A DNA stretch of 64,000 nt from CAZCZU01 sp964503475 (GCA_964503475.1 CAZCZU010000004.1:1-64000), one strand, 5' to 3'. Counted from the stretch's first letter, positions 16,698 through 27,100 are shown. Notes: generated by a model not told the origin, from the sequence alone. Program-made: numbers and translations.

Positions 16698-17231
16698 ATG
16701 CTTGAACACATCCGCCTGATGGCCCACTACAACGAATGGATGAACCGCCGCCTCTACGGCAGGGCCGCCACCCTCTCCGAGGAGGAGCTGCATGCCGATC
16801 GCGGCGCCTTCTTCCGCTCCATTATCGGCACCCTCAACCACATTGCCGTCGGCGATATCCTGTGGCTGAAGCGCTTTGCCAGCCATCCGGCCGAACACCC
16901 GGCCCTGGATGTCATTCTGGACCTGCCGATGCCAAAGGGACTGGACGAATCCCAGGCCAACACGCTGGCCGAACTGGAAGTCCTGCGCAGCCGCCTGGAC
17001 CGCACCATCGGCCTCTGGAGCCGCGAGCTGCAGGAACGGGACCTGGACCACGCCCTCACCTTCACCAATTCGAAAGGTATTCGTTCACGGCGCAACTTTG
17101 GCAGCCTGGTCATGCATTTTTTCAATCACCAGACCCACCACCGCGGTCAGGTCAGCACCCTGCTCAGCCAGTGCGGCATCGATGTCGGCGTCACCGACCT
17201 GCTGGCGCTGATTCCGGAAATCGAGGATTAA
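16698..17231 (+). CDS. DinB-family four-helix bundle protein
   Basis: The 177-residue protein matches the DinB family of metal-binding four-helix bundles. It shows the three spaced His positions expected for the metal site (TLNHIAVGD, and HFFNHQTHHRGQ near the C-terminus). Members include thiol-dependent transferases and proteins of unknown role, and DNA-damage induction is known only for some. The start chosen at 16698 has AAGGAG 7 nt upstream, better than the upstream in-frame start codons. It faces the sensor kinase gene tail-to-tail, 9 nt apart. Confidence 0.88.
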   Translation: MLEHIRLMAHYNEWMNRRLYGRAATLSEEELHADRGAFFRSIIGTLNHIAVGDILWLKRFASHPAEHPALDVILDLPMPKGLDESQANTLAELEVLRSRLDRTIGLWSRELQERDLDHALTFTNSKGIRSRRNFGSLVMHFFNHQTHHRGQVSTLLSQCGIDVGVTDLLALIPEIED

Positions 17232-17240
17232 GCCAAAGGC

Positions 17241-19385
17241 TCAGGCGCCGGAATCGCGCGCCGGGCCGTTACCGGTCTGCATGACAGGCAGATAGACGCT
17301 GAACACCGATCCCTTGCCCGGCTCCGAGGCGACATAAAGATACCCGCCGTGCAGCTTCACGATGCCGTAGGCGGCGGCAAGGCTTAGACCCCGCCCCTGA
17401 AATTTGGTGGTAAAGAAGGGTTCGAACAGGTGCTCCTGTACCTCGGCACTCAGGCCGACCCCGTCATCCTCGACCCGGATCTCGACATAATCGCCGGCCC
17501 TCATTCCATCCATGGCGGCCGCCTGCACCTCGCTCACGGTTCGGTTGCGGGCCATGATATGGATATGCCCCTCCTCTGGCGTTGCCTCCAGGGCATTCTG
17601 CAGCAGCGTGTTCAGCACCTGCACCAGACGCGGCCGGTCCCCCTGAATCGGCCACAGCGTGCCCTCGATATCAAAACGCACGCGCGGATCGGCCGCTGCA
17701 TGACCGACAGCCAGCTCCAGCAACTCCTCGCTCCGGCAGCGACGGAACGGCAGCTTGCCCCGGCGCGAATAGTTGAGCATATCGTTGGCAATATCGCTGG
17801 TCTTGAAGGCGGTATCGCGGATACGTGCCAGCATTTTCATCTCGTCCGGCCTGCCATGCAGGCGCTCGTTGAGCAGATCGACATTGCCGGTGATGATGGC
17901 CATGTAGTTGTTGATCAGATGCGCCACGCCACCCGAAAGCTGTTCCGTGGCCTGCAGGCGCGCCCGCTGGACCCGGGCCTGCTCCTGGGTCTTGCGCCCG
18001 CTGATATCCGAGAGAAGGCAGTGGTAATGCAGTGAGCCCTTCCCGTCGAACACCGATTTGCAGCGGAATTCAATCCAGCGAGTCGTGCCGTCTGGCTGCC
18101 CGATTTCGAATTCATGCTGTCGCTGTACCTCATCCGGTTGCAAGGCATCGGGCAAGTAGCCGGTGAATGGCTCGATCGCCTGCCCGAGCAACTGCCGCGC
18201 CGGATGCCCGAAAATGGAGGCCGCAGCATCGTTCATTTCGCAGATAATCCCGTTCGCATCAAGACAGAGATATCCCAACGGCGTCTGTTCGTAGATGGAG
18301 CGCAACTGCCGTTCACTGGCCTGCACCAGGGCAAAGGCCTGGCGCCTGCGGCGGATATTGTGGGCTGCCAGCAGGGCCAGCAGCAGAATAATGGCCACTC
18401 CGGTTACATCATAGGCAAGAATCCCCTGGCGCATTTGCCTCAGTTCAAAGGCCACTTTGTCGGCCGGAAAATGGATCAACAGATACCAGTACTCCGCCGG
18501 ATGAAAGGGAAAATTCAACCTGCCGGGACGCCCCACATAATCGGCTGCATTGATACGATCGAAGAAGTAATAATCGCCTGTTGGCAGGTGGACGGCTCCT
18601 TCGCCCCCGCTCTCCATGGCCTGCCAGAGGCGCGGCAGGCGCCGGGCCAGGGAGTCATCGCGATTTCCGGACAGAAACCGCTTCCAGCTTTGCCGCGCCT
18701 CGCCTGGCCGGAGGGCAAATCCCGCCGCGTTGATCAGCGTGACCTCGCTGCCCCGTTCGGAAGCCTTTAAGCGATGCAGAATCACGTCGGCCCGGTAATT
18801 GAGCACCAGCACTCCCCGATTGCCGCTTTCATCGCTCACCGGTGTCGCCAGGCGCAGCATCGGCTTGAACGGCCTCTCTACACGGCCATTCTCCATATTG
18901 AGATCCAAACGTGAGATATAGACCGAACCGGCAGCGAGCTTTCGGGCCTGTCTGAAATAGTAGCGCTCGCTCTTGTCCTGCAACTCCGGCTCAGGCACAA
19001 GCTGCGGCTTGCCGTTGTTGTAGTTGGCGCGTACCAGCTCCATGCCGCTGGCGCTCAACAGGCGTACCTGATCGAACAGGCGGGTGGTATTCATGAACGA
19101 AAGGAAATCTTCGCCGAGCACTTCGCGTTGTCCGTCCGGATTCAGCGCCTCATGCAAACGCACCTGATCGGCCAGGAACAGCAGTTCATCGACCGCATGG
19201 TCGAACTCCGACTGCACATCATCACTCAATGCCTTCAAATGATGGCTCTGTTCGAGGCGAATCTCGCTATCGAGGCGGCTTTCCGCCTCACGGTAATAGA
19301 ACCAGGTTACGGCCGCCTGCAACAACAACGGCAAGGCAATCATTAAAAAAGGCCCGACCAGACCGGATGGTATCAATCGACGCAT
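17241..19385 (-). CDS. Membrane sensor histidine kinase with extracytoplasmic sensor and PAS domain
   Basis: The protein has a first membrane helix (about 8-28), a large periplasmic sensor of the CACHE type (about 30-315), a second helix (about 320-342), a PAS domain (about 365-470; LGYLCLDANGIICEMNDAAA), and a kinase core. The kinase core shows the phospho-acceptor His in GGVAHLINN (about residue 488), the N box LLQNALEATPEEG, VEDDGVGLS (G1), FEPFFTTK (F) and GRGLSLA (G2). No receiver domain is fused and no response regulator gene is adjacent, so it is an orphan. ATG at 19385 has GGGAG 7 nt upstream. It is better placed than the ATG two codons earlier. Confidence 0.92.
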   Translation of the reverse strand: MRRLIPSGLVGPFLMIALPLLLQAAVTWFYYREAESRLDSEIRLEQSHHLKALSDDVQSEFDHAVDELLFLADQVRLHEALNPDGQREVLGEDFLSFMNTTRLFDQVRLLSASGMELVRANYNNGKPQLVPEPELQDKSERYYFRQARKLAAGSVYISRLDLNMENGRVERPFKPMLRLATPVSDESGNRGVLVLNYRADVILHRLKASERGSEVTLINAAGFALRPGEARQSWKRFLSGNRDDSLARRLPRLWQAMESGGEGAVHLPTGDYYFFDRINAADYVGRPGRLNFPFHPAEYWYLLIHFPADKVAFELRQMRQGILAYDVTGVAIILLLALLAAHNIRRRRQAFALVQASERQLRSIYEQTPLGYLCLDANGIICEMNDAAASIFGHPARQLLGQAIEPFTGYLPDALQPDEVQRQHEFEIGQPDGTTRWIEFRCKSVFDGKGSLHYHCLLSDISGRKTQEQARVQRARLQATEQLSGGVAHLINNYMAIITGNVDLLNERLHGRPDEMKMLARIRDTAFKTSDIANDMLNYSRRGKLPFRRCRSEELLELAVGHAAADPRVRFDIEGTLWPIQGDRPRLVQVLNTLLQNALEATPEEGHIHIMARNRTVSEVQAAAMDGMRAGDYVEIRVEDDGVGLSAEVQEHLFEPFFTTKFQGRGLSLAAAYGIVKLHGGYLYVASEPGKGSVFSVYLPVMQTGNGPARDSGA

Positions 19386-19567
19386 GCACATACTCCCGGG
19401 AATGGCGCCATGCTACATGGCCCGCCCCGCCCCGACATCAAAGAATTCTTTCTTATTGCCCCCCGCTGCCCTACCATGCGCGCGCATTTACCAGGGGGCT
19501 GACGTGCTATCATGGCATCAACGCTTCCCGATCCGGCTGACGGATCAATCAAACCGAGGTTTCCATC

Positions 19568-21376
19568 ATGTCCCGCAATCTGCGCAATATCGCCATCATC
19601 GCCCACGTTGACCATGGCAAAACCACCCTGGTCGACGAGCTGCTCAAGCAGTCCGGCACCTTCGACGCCCGTGAGGAGGTCGATGAACGAGTCATGGACT
19701 CCAACGACATCGAGCGCGAGCGCGGTATCACCATCCTGGCCAAGAACACGGCTATCCATTACGGCGATACGCTGATTAACATCGTCGACACACCGGGACA
19801 CGCCGACTTTGGCGGCGAGGTGGAGCGCATCCTGAACATGGTCGATGGCGTGCTGCTGCTGGTCGACGCCCGCGAAGGTCCGATGCCGCAGACCAAGTTC
19901 GTTACCTCAAAGGCCTTGGCCCTCGGCCTGAAGCCGATTGTCGTAATCAACAAGATCGACCGCGAAGGCTCCGATCCGGATGCCGTGGTCGACAAGACCT
20001 TCGACCTCTTCGCCTCGCTCGGCGCCACCGACGAGCAGCTCGATTTCCCGGTGGTCTACGCCTCAGCCAAGAACGGCTACGCCATGCTCGACCTCGCCGA
20101 GGAGAGCGACAACCTGGAGTGCCTGTTCCACACCATCCTGGAGAAGGTCGCGCCGCCGACCGGCGATGTCGAGGCGCCGCTGCAGATGCTGGCCACCACG
20201 CTGGACTGGGACGATTTCATCGGCCGTATCGTTGTCGGCCGTATCGCTAATGGCCGCGTACGCCAGGGTGAAGAGGTCGCCGTCATGCATGCCGACGGCA
20301 CTTCGCACAAGACCAAGATCACCAGGGTGCTCGGCTTCAAGGGACTGATGCGCGTCGAGGTACCGGAAGCGGCAGCCGGCGACATCGTGGCCCTGGCCGG
20401 TATCGACAAGATCAACATCGGCGAGACCGTCGCTTCGGCCGAAAAGCCGGTCGCCCTGCCGGTGATCAAGGTGGACGAGCCGACCCTGACCATGGAGCTG
20501 CACGTCAACAACTCCCCACTGGCCGGCACCGAAGGCAAATTCGTCACCACCCGTCAGATTCGCGAGCGCCTGTTCAAGGAGATTCGTACCAACGTGGCGA
20601 TGAAGGTTGAGGAGACCGATTCGGCCGATATCTACAAGATCTCCGGCCGTGGCGAGCTGCACATCGGCATCCTGCTGGAGAACATGCGTCGTGAAGGCTT
20701 CGAAATGGCCGTCTCGCGTCCGAGTGTCATCATTCGCGAGGAGAATGGCGTCAAGCAGGAGCCGTACGAGCATGTCACCGTCGATGTCGATTCCGAGTAT
20801 CAGGGTACCGTGATCGAGAAGCTGGGCACCCGCGGTGCCGAGATGACCCACATGCAGACCAATCCGGACGGCACCACCCGTGTCGAGTTCATGGCCCCGA
20901 CCCGGGCCCTGATCGGCTACACCTCCGAGTTCCTGACCGATACCAAGGGTACCGGCATTATGAACCACGTCTTCCACGAGTACGGCCCGTTCATCGGCGA
21001 ATTGCCGGGCCGCAAGAACGGCGTGCTGATCTCGATGGCCGACGGTGAGTCGGTCGCCTTCGCCCTGTGGAAACTGCAGGACCGCGGCCGCATGTTCATC
21101 GGCTCGGGCGTGAAGATCTACGAAGGCATGATCATCGGCATCCACAGCCGCGACAACGATCTGGTGGTCAACGCCACCAAGCAGAAGCAGCTGACCAACG
21201 TGCGTGCCTCCGGCAAGGACGAGTCCATCGATCTGGTACCGCCGGTACAGCTGACCCTGGAGCGTGCCATCGAGTTCATCGCCGACGATGAACTGGTCGA
21301 GGTAACGCCGAAATCGATCCGCCTGCGCAAGCGTCTGCTCAAGGAGCACGAGCGCAAGCGTGGCTCGCGCGGCTGA
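19568..21376 (+). CDS. typA: Ribosome-associated GTPase TypA/BipA
   Basis: TypA/BipA is a translational GTPase of the EF-G family that binds the ribosome and aids 50S assembly and stress or cold adaptation. Its 602 residues match the usual length. G motifs are complete: AHVDHGKTTLVDEL (P-loop), ERGITI (switch I), DTPGHADFGGEV (G3) and NKIDREGSDP (G4). The basic C-terminal tail is typical. A possible promoter (TTTACC at 19487, TATCAT at 19508, 15-nt spacing) lies upstream, and a strong terminator follows at 21405. Confidence 0.97.
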   Translation: MSRNLRNIAIIAHVDHGKTTLVDELLKQSGTFDAREEVDERVMDSNDIERERGITILAKNTAIHYGDTLINIVDTPGHADFGGEVERILNMVDGVLLLVDAREGPMPQTKFVTSKALALGLKPIVVINKIDREGSDPDAVVDKTFDLFASLGATDEQLDFPVVYASAKNGYAMLDLAEESDNLECLFHTILEKVAPPTGDVEAPLQMLATTLDWDDFIGRIVVGRIANGRVRQGEEVAVMHADGTSHKTKITRVLGFKGLMRVEVPEAAAGDIVALAGIDKINIGETVASAEKPVALPVIKVDEPTLTMELHVNNSPLAGTEGKFVTTRQIRERLFKEIRTNVAMKVEETDSADIYKISGRGELHIGILLENMRREGFEMAVSRPSVIIREENGVKQEPYEHVTVDVDSEYQGTVIEKLGTRGAEMTHMQTNPDGTTRVEFMAPTRALIGYTSEFLTDTKGTGIMNHVFHEYGPFIGELPGRKNGVLISMADGESVAFALWKLQDRGRMFIGSGVKIYEGMIIGIHSRDNDLVVNATKQKQLTNVRASGKDESIDLVPPVQLTLERAIEFIADDELVEVTPKSIRLRKRLLKEHERKRGSRG

Positions 21377-21404
21377 TCGCAGCCTGACTGCATCACCTTA
21401 ATCC

Positions 21405-21435
21405 GGGGGGAGGCAAATGCCTCCCCCCTTTTTTT
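21405..21435 (+). terminator. Intrinsic terminator of typA
   Basis: GGGGGGAGGCA pairs with TGCCTCCCCCC across a 2-nt loop, followed by a run of seven T. This is a textbook Rho-independent terminator 29 nt after the typA stop. Confidence 0.95.
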
Positions 21436-21537
21436 GGACCGGGGAATCTCCCCACCCTGCGGCTGGTAGAATGCCTGGCGCATATGTACTAAGTTGGAAC
21501 ATATGCATCCCCTCCCCTTGCAAGGCCGCCTGCGGCC

Positions 21538-22437
21538 ATGAGCGATCACCTCCCCGGCTCCCGCTTCGTCGTCTTCGGCGAGGTCCTGTTCGACTGTTTT
21601 CCGGACGGCTCCCGCGTGCTGGGCGGTGCGCCGTTCAATGTGGCCTGGAATCTGCGCGGGCTGGGTGGCGAACCGCTGTTGATCAGCCGTATCGGCATCG
21701 ATGCCGAGGGGCGCAAGGTGCAGGAGGTGATGCAGCACTGGGGCATGGATGTCACCGGCCTGCAGCAGGATGAGGAGCATCCCACCGGCCGGGTCGAGGT
21801 CACGCTGGAGCAGGGCCAGCCGGGCTTCGAGATCGTCGCCGATCAGGCCTACGACCATATCGATGCCAAAGGTGCCATGCACAGCATCGGCCAGATGCCG
21901 CCGGCCATGATCTACCACGGCAGCCTGATCCGCCGTGCCGAGTCCGCCACCGCCCTGCAATCCATGATCGATGCCACCGGCGCACCGGTCTTTCTCGATA
22001 TCAATCTGCGCGCTCCCTGGTGGCAGGCCGATGATCTCCGGCTGTCGATCAAACGGGCGCGATGGCTGAAGATCAACGATGAAGAGCTCCGCACGCTGCA
22101 GCCCGTACTGGGACTGCCGGCCGACGAATCGCTCGCAGCCCTGGCCATGGCCCTCGCCCGCCATTTCGACCTGGCCACACTGATCGTCACCTGCGGCGGG
22201 GATGGTGCCTTCGCCATCGATGCGCAGGGGCATATCGTCCGTCAGGCTGTCACAGCCGTGCCGCACCTGGTCGATACCGTCGGCGCCGGCGACGCCTTCA
22301 GCGCCATGTGCATGCTGGGACTGGCCCGCGACTGGCCCCTTTCCGACACGCTGGAGCGGGCCCAGCACTTTGCCGCCCGCATCTGTGGCATCCGCGGCGC
22401 CACCAGCCACGACAAGGAGTTGTATCAATGGACATGA
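21538..22437 (+). CDS. PfkB-family carbohydrate kinase, probable fructokinase
   Basis: The 299-residue protein has the PfkB/ribokinase signatures: an N-terminal GEVLFDCFPDG with GGAPFNVAWNL (sugar binding) and the catalytic DTVGAGDAF (about 246-254). Its end overlaps the sucrose synthase start by 10 nt, and products of sucrose cleavage include fructose, so fructokinase activity (fructose to fructose-6-phosphate) is the natural inference. The ATG at 21538 has no strong ribosome binding site. Confidence 0.9.
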   Translation: MSDHLPGSRFVVFGEVLFDCFPDGSRVLGGAPFNVAWNLRGLGGEPLLISRIGIDAEGRKVQEVMQHWGMDVTGLQQDEEHPTGRVEVTLEQGQPGFEIVADQAYDHIDAKGAMHSIGQMPPAMIYHGSLIRRAESATALQSMIDATGAPVFLDINLRAPWWQADDLRLSIKRARWLKINDEELRTLQPVLGLPADESLAALAMALARHFDLATLIVTCGGDGAFAIDAQGHIVRQAVTAVPHLVDTVGAGDAFSAMCMLGLARDWPLSDTLERAQHFAARICGIRGATSHDKELYQWT

Positions 22438-24854
22438 CACAAGCATCCGCCCCCCGCCGGCACAGCGTCATCTCTCTGGTCGGCAGCCTGGAACGGCAGC
22501 TGCAGGAGGATCGCCATGCCGTCCATCTGGTGCTGCGCCATATGCTGTCGCTCGGCAAAACCTTCCTGCTGCAATCCGAGCTGGAGGAGTCGCTGGCGGA
22601 GAGCTGCAGCGAACATGAACTTGATCTGGCCCATACGCCGCTGGCCGAAGCCATCGCCGGCTGTCAGGAGGCGGTGACGGCGGCCCCCTGGCTCTACATG
22701 GCCGTGCGTCCGCACGTGGCGCGCTGGCATTTCATCTGCATCCATCTCGATGAGATGAGCCTGCAGGAGGTCTCGGCCAGCGAGTACCTGACCACCAAGG
22801 AGCGGCTGGCCACCGGGCATGGCGAGGATGAGTGGACGCTGGAACTCGATTTCGATCCCTTCGAGCGCGAATTTCCCAAGATGCATGAACGGCAGTCGAT
22901 CGGCCAGGGGGTCAACTTCCTCAATCGCCATCTCTGTAACCGGGTGCTGAATGCCACGACCGGCGGCATCAATCGCCTGATCGAATTCCTCGGCATGCAC
23001 CAGCACGACGGCATGCAGCTGATGCTGACCGGCGACCACCACGATGCCGATGAGGTCCGCCAGATCCTGCGCCGGGCCCAGGACCTCCTGGAGAAACAGC
23101 CAGCGGAGACGGAATGGCACGAGCTGGCACCGCAGTTGCGCGCCCTGGGCTTCGAGGCCGGCTGGGGCCGTACGGCCGAGCGTATCCATGAGACGATGGC
23201 CCTGCTGATCGATATCCTGGAGGCGCCGGAACCGCGCAACCTGGAGCGTTTCCTGGCCCGCATCCCGATGATCTTCAATCTGGCCATCCTGTCGCCGCAC
23301 GGCTACTTCGGTCAGGCCAATGTACTGGGCCGCCCCGACACCGGCGGCCAGGTCGTCTATATCCTCGATCAGGTGCGGGCCCTGGAGCATGAGATGCACA
23401 ACCGCCTCTATGAGCAGGGCATCGACATCGAGCCGAAAATCATCGTGCTCACCCGCCTGATCCCGGAGGCGGACGGCACCACCTGCGACCAGCGCTACGA
23501 GAAGATCGCCGGCACCGAGCAGGCCTGCATCCTGCGCGTCCCCTTCCGCAACAAAGAGGGCGAGGTGGTCCCGCACTGGATTTCGCGCTTCGAAATCTGG
23601 CCCTACCTGGAGCGCTTCGCCGAGGATGGCGAGCGGGAGCTGATGCACGAGCTGGGCAAGCGGCCCGATTTGATCGTCGGCAACTATTCGGACGGTAATC
23701 TGGTCGCCACCCTGCTCTCCCGCCGCATGGGGGTGACGCAGTGCAACATCGCCCATGCGCTGGAGAAGACCAAGTACCTCTACTCCGATCTCTACTGGCA
23801 GCAGAACGAGGATCAGTACCACTTCTCCTGCCAGTTCACGGCTGATCTGATCGCCATGAACGCAGCCGACTTCGTCATCACCAGTACCTACCAGGAGATC
23901 GCCGGCGACCACGCCAGTGTCGGCCAGTACGAGAGCTACCGCTCCTTCACCATGCCGGGGCTCTACCGTGTGGTTGGCGGCATCAATGTCTTCGATCCGA
24001 AGTTCAATATCGTCTCGCCGGGTGCCGATGCCTCGGTCTACTTCCCCTACTCCGAGGAGGAGCGCCGCCTCACCGGCCTGCATGGCGAGATCGACAAGCT
24101 GATCTACGGCGATGCCCAGCCCGACACCCGCGGCGTGCTGGCCGAACGCGACAAGCCGATCATCTTCTCGATGGCCAGGCTCGACAGCATCAAGAACATC
24201 ACCGGCCTGGTCGAGTGGTACGGTGCCCATGCGAAGCTGCGCGAGCTGGCCAACCTGGTGATCGTGGCCGGCGGCGTCGATCCGGAGCACTGCGCCGATG
24301 CCGAGGAGCGCGAGCAGTCCGCCAAAATGCATGAGCTGATCAGCCGCTATGGCCTCGATGGCCAGATGCGCTGGCTCGGCATGCGACTGGACAAGACGCT
24401 GGCCGGCGAGCTCTATCGCTACATCGGCGACAAGCGCGGCGCCTTCGTGCAGCCGGCCCGGTTCGAAGCCTTCGGCCTGACGGTGATCGAGGCGATGGCC
24501 TCGGGCCTACCCACCTTCGCCACCCGTTTCGGTGGCCCCAGCGAGATCATTCAGGACGGCATCTCCGGCTTCCACATCGATCCCAACCACGGCGATGAAT
24601 CTGCCGAACGTCTGGCCGATTTCTTTGCCAAGGCTGCCCGTGACCCATCCTACTGGGAAAAACTCTCGAGAGGGGCCCTGGAGCGCGTCAAAAGCCGCTA
24701 TACATGGGAGCTCTATGCCGAGCGCATGATGACGCTGTCGCGCATCTACGGTTTCTGGAAATACATGACCGACCTGGAGCGCTCGGAGACGCGGCGCTAC
24801 ATGGAGATGTTCTACGCCCTGCAGTACCGGCCCAGGGCTGCGGCACTGGAGTAA
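22428..24854 (+). CDS. Sucrose synthase
   Basis: Sucrose synthase reversibly makes sucrose and UDP from UDP-glucose and fructose. The 808-residue length is typical. The N-terminal regulatory part (1-270) is followed by a GT-B glycosyltransferase core. Recognisable points are SPHGYFGQANVLGRPDTGGQ (fructose-binding region), the central GVTQCNIAHALEKTKY and the EX7E catalytic motif inside FEAFGLTVIEAMASG near residue 690. The start at 22428 has AAGGAG 9 nt upstream and overlaps the fructokinase end. Sucrose-phosphate synthase and phosphatase genes lie at 31680-33765. Confidence 0.95.
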   Translation: MDMTQASAPRRHSVISLVGSLERQLQEDRHAVHLVLRHMLSLGKTFLLQSELEESLAESCSEHELDLAHTPLAEAIAGCQEAVTAAPWLYMAVRPHVARWHFICIHLDEMSLQEVSASEYLTTKERLATGHGEDEWTLELDFDPFEREFPKMHERQSIGQGVNFLNRHLCNRVLNATTGGINRLIEFLGMHQHDGMQLMLTGDHHDADEVRQILRRAQDLLEKQPAETEWHELAPQLRALGFEAGWGRTAERIHETMALLIDILEAPEPRNLERFLARIPMIFNLAILSPHGYFGQANVLGRPDTGGQVVYILDQVRALEHEMHNRLYEQGIDIEPKIIVLTRLIPEADGTTCDQRYEKIAGTEQACILRVPFRNKEGEVVPHWISRFEIWPYLERFAEDGERELMHELGKRPDLIVGNYSDGNLVATLLSRRMGVTQCNIAHALEKTKYLYSDLYWQQNEDQYHFSCQFTADLIAMNAADFVITSTYQEIAGDHASVGQYESYRSFTMPGLYRVVGGINVFDPKFNIVSPGADASVYFPYSEEERRLTGLHGEIDKLIYGDAQPDTRGVLAERDKPIIFSMARLDSIKNITGLVEWYGAHAKLRELANLVIVAGGVDPEHCADAEEREQSAKMHELISRYGLDGQMRWLGMRLDKTLAGELYRYIGDKRGAFVQPARFEAFGLTVIEAMASGLPTFATRFGGPSEIIQDGISGFHIDPNHGDESAERLADFFAKAARDPSYWEKLSRGALERVKSRYTWELYAERMMTLSRIYGFWKYMTDLERSETRRYMEMFYALQYRPRAAALE

Positions 24855-24860
24855 GCCGCG

Positions 24861-25415
24861 ATGCAGCAGGCTGTTGTCGACCATAATGCAGTGGTCCGCT
24901 TCTGGTTCGAGGAGATCGAGCCTGCTTCGTGGTGGAAAAAGGATGCCGCTTTCGATGCCGAGATTACGCAACGCTTCGGCGCCACCCTGAAGGCTGCAAG
25001 TGTCGGCGAGCTGGAGGGCTGGCGGCAAGCGCCTTTAGGGCGACTGGCCGAGATCATCGTGCTCGATCAGTTCTCGCGCAATATCCACCGCGACACGCCA
25101 CTGGCCTTCGCCAACGATACCGTCGCCCTGGTGCTGGCCCAGGAAGCGGTGCGCTCAGGGGCTAACCGGCAGGTGGCGATGGAGCGACGCGCCTTCTTCT
25201 ACATGCCCTACATGCACAGCGAATCGAAACTGATCCACGAACAGGCCCTGGAGCTCTTTTCCGGCCCGGGTGCTGAATTCAACTACGAGTTCGAGCTCAA
25301 ACACAAGGCGATCATCGCCCGCTTCGGCCGCTACCCCCACCGCAATGCCATCCTCGGCCGGAAATCGACCCCGGAAGAGCTCGCCTTCCTGAGCGAGCCC
25401 GACTCCTCTTTCTAG
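24861..25415 (+). CDS. DUF924 family protein
   Basis: The 184-residue protein matches DUF924, a soluble alpha-helical family: VVRFWFEE near the start, LGRLAEIIVLDQFSRNIHRDT in the middle (the most conserved part), FFYMPYMHSE and RYPHRNAILGR. The family's function is not known; the fold is TPR-like. It starts 6 nt after the sucrose synthase stop and is probably co-transcribed, but no functional link is evident. Confidence 0.9.
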   Translation: MQQAVVDHNAVVRFWFEEIEPASWWKKDAAFDAEITQRFGATLKAASVGELEGWRQAPLGRLAEIIVLDQFSRNIHRDTPLAFANDTVALVLAQEAVRSGANRQVAMERRAFFYMPYMHSESKLIHEQALELFSGPGAEFNYEFELKHKAIIARFGRYPHRNAILGRKSTPEELAFLSEPDSSF

Positions 25416-25532
25416 CCGGGCTTTCCCGGAGAGAAGCCCATCCCCATCAATGCATCGGGCGATTGCCATCGATGGGGAATAGTGATAGTACATCTTTCAA
25501 CTCTTTTCCCTGTGTAGGAACCCATTCGAACC

Positions 25533-27083
25533 ATGAACATCCGAGGTGATCTCTTTGGTGGCGTAACGGCAGCGGTCATCGCGTTGCCACTGGCACTGGC
25601 ATTCGGCGTAGCCAGCGGCCTGGGCGCCAGTGCCGGCCTTTATGGCGCTATTATACTGGGCTTCATGGCCGCCCTGTTCGGCGGCACCCCGACCCAGATC
25701 TCCGGCCCGACCGGGCCGATGACCGTGATGATCGCTGCGGCGGTGGTCTCGCTGAATGGCGATCCTGGCATGATCGCCGCCACCATCCTGCTCGCCGGCC
25801 TGTTCCAGATGCTGTTCGGCTTCGTGAAGATCGGGCGCTTCGTGCGCTATATCCCCTATCCGGTGATCTCCGGCTTCATGAGCGGCATCGGCGTCATCAT
25901 CATCCTGCTGCAGATCAATCCGCTGCTCGGTGCCGCTAGCGACAGCTCGGTACTGCATGTGCTGACCACCCTGCCGCATACACTGGCCGATACGCATCTG
26001 CCGAGCCTGCTGCTGGCAGTGTCGGCACTGGCCATCGTGCTGTTCACGCCCGCCTCGGTCAGTCGCTGGCTGCCCTCGCCGCTGATTGCGCTGGCCGTGC
26101 TGACCACGCTGAGCGCCATGCTCGGGCTGCCGGTGGCAACCATCGGCGATATTCCGTCCGGCCTGCCGGAGCTGGTGATCCCCGGCTTTTCATTCGACCA
26201 GATCAAGGTGATCGTACCGCTCGCCTTCACGCTGGCCCTGCTCGGCACCATCGATTCGCTGCTCACCTCGATCGTGGCCGATTCGCTGACCCAGACCCGC
26301 CACAACCCCGATCGCGAACTGATCGGCCAGGGCATCGGCAATGCCCTCTGCTCGCTGATCGGCGCCGTTCCGGGCGCCGGTGCCACCATGCGCACGGTGA
26401 TCAATATCAAGAGCGGCGGCACCGGCCGCCTTTCGGGCATGGTCCATGCCGTCGTGCTGCTGGCCATCGTGCTCTTTCTGGCGCCGCTGGCCGCCTCCAT
26501 TCCACTCTCGGTACTGGCCGGTATCCTGATCAAGGTCGGCATCGACATTCTCGACTACCGCTTCCTCAAGATCTGGCGCGAGAGCCCGCGCCACGATCTG
26601 GCGATCATGGGCGCGGTCTTTTTCGTCACCGTATTCATCGATCTGATCACGGCCGTGCTCCTCGGCGTGCTCCTGGCCTCGCTGTCGATCGTCTACCGCA
26701 TCACCCAGGCCACCCATATTGACCTGGTCAGCACCCGTAGCCGCGAGCGCTCGCTCGAACTGCCCGACGATGTCCGCATTATCCGGGTCGAGGGCGCCTT
26801 CTTCTTCGGCTCCAGCAGCGCCTTCGAAAGCCAGGTGAACCGGGCGCTGGATATCCGGACCATGATCATCGATATCAAGTCTGTGCCATTCCTCGATATC
26901 ACCGCCATCTTCACCCTGAAGGACCTGCTGGCCAACCTGCGCCATGCCGGGGTGGATGTGTACCTGGTGGCAAAGGCGGAACACCGGCAGCAACTGCAGA
27001 AGCTGAATATCGCCCACTTCTTCGATACCGATCACTTCTGCGCCTCGCTGGAAGAGGCCATCGCTCGGATTCCCTCCGATTAA
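25533..27083 (+). CDS. SulP-family anion transporter with STAS domain
   Basis: This 516-residue inner-membrane protein has the SulP fold. The first helices carry GGVTAAVIALPLALAFGVAS and the conserved ISGPTGPMTVM. There are about 12-14 helices, then a cytoplasmic STAS domain (about 400-516, with FFGSSSAFESQ and VPFLDITAI). SulP members move sulfate, bicarbonate (BicA type) or other anions. The substrate cannot be read from the sequence. A possible promoter, TTGCCA (25463) with TAGTAC 17 nt further, is weak. The gene is monocistronic. Confidence 0.92.
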   Translation: MNIRGDLFGGVTAAVIALPLALAFGVASGLGASAGLYGAIILGFMAALFGGTPTQISGPTGPMTVMIAAAVVSLNGDPGMIAATILLAGLFQMLFGFVKIGRFVRYIPYPVISGFMSGIGVIIILLQINPLLGAASDSSVLHVLTTLPHTLADTHLPSLLLAVSALAIVLFTPASVSRWLPSPLIALAVLTTLSAMLGLPVATIGDIPSGLPELVIPGFSFDQIKVIVPLAFTLALLGTIDSLLTSIVADSLTQTRHNPDRELIGQGIGNALCSLIGAVPGAGATMRTVINIKSGGTGRLSGMVHAVVLLAIVLFLAPLAASIPLSVLAGILIKVGIDILDYRFLKIWRESPRHDLAIMGAVFFVTVFIDLITAVLLGVLLASLSIVYRITQATHIDLVSTRSRERSLELPDDVRIIRVEGAFFFGSSSAFESQVNRALDIRTMIIDIKSVPFLDITAIFTLKDLLANLRHAGVDVYLVAKAEHRQQLQKLNIAHFFDTDHFCASLEEAIARIPSD

Positions 27084-27100
27084 GAGGCGAATCCAGCCGC

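Noticed and set aside
20063..21349. Long open frame (about 430 codons) on the minus strand
   Set aside because: It is antisense to the clear typA gene; long antisense frames are expected in GC-rich coding DNA.
22425..24332. Long open frame (about 635 codons) on the minus strand
   Set aside because: It lies wholly inside sucrose synthase on the other strand and matches no protein family I know.
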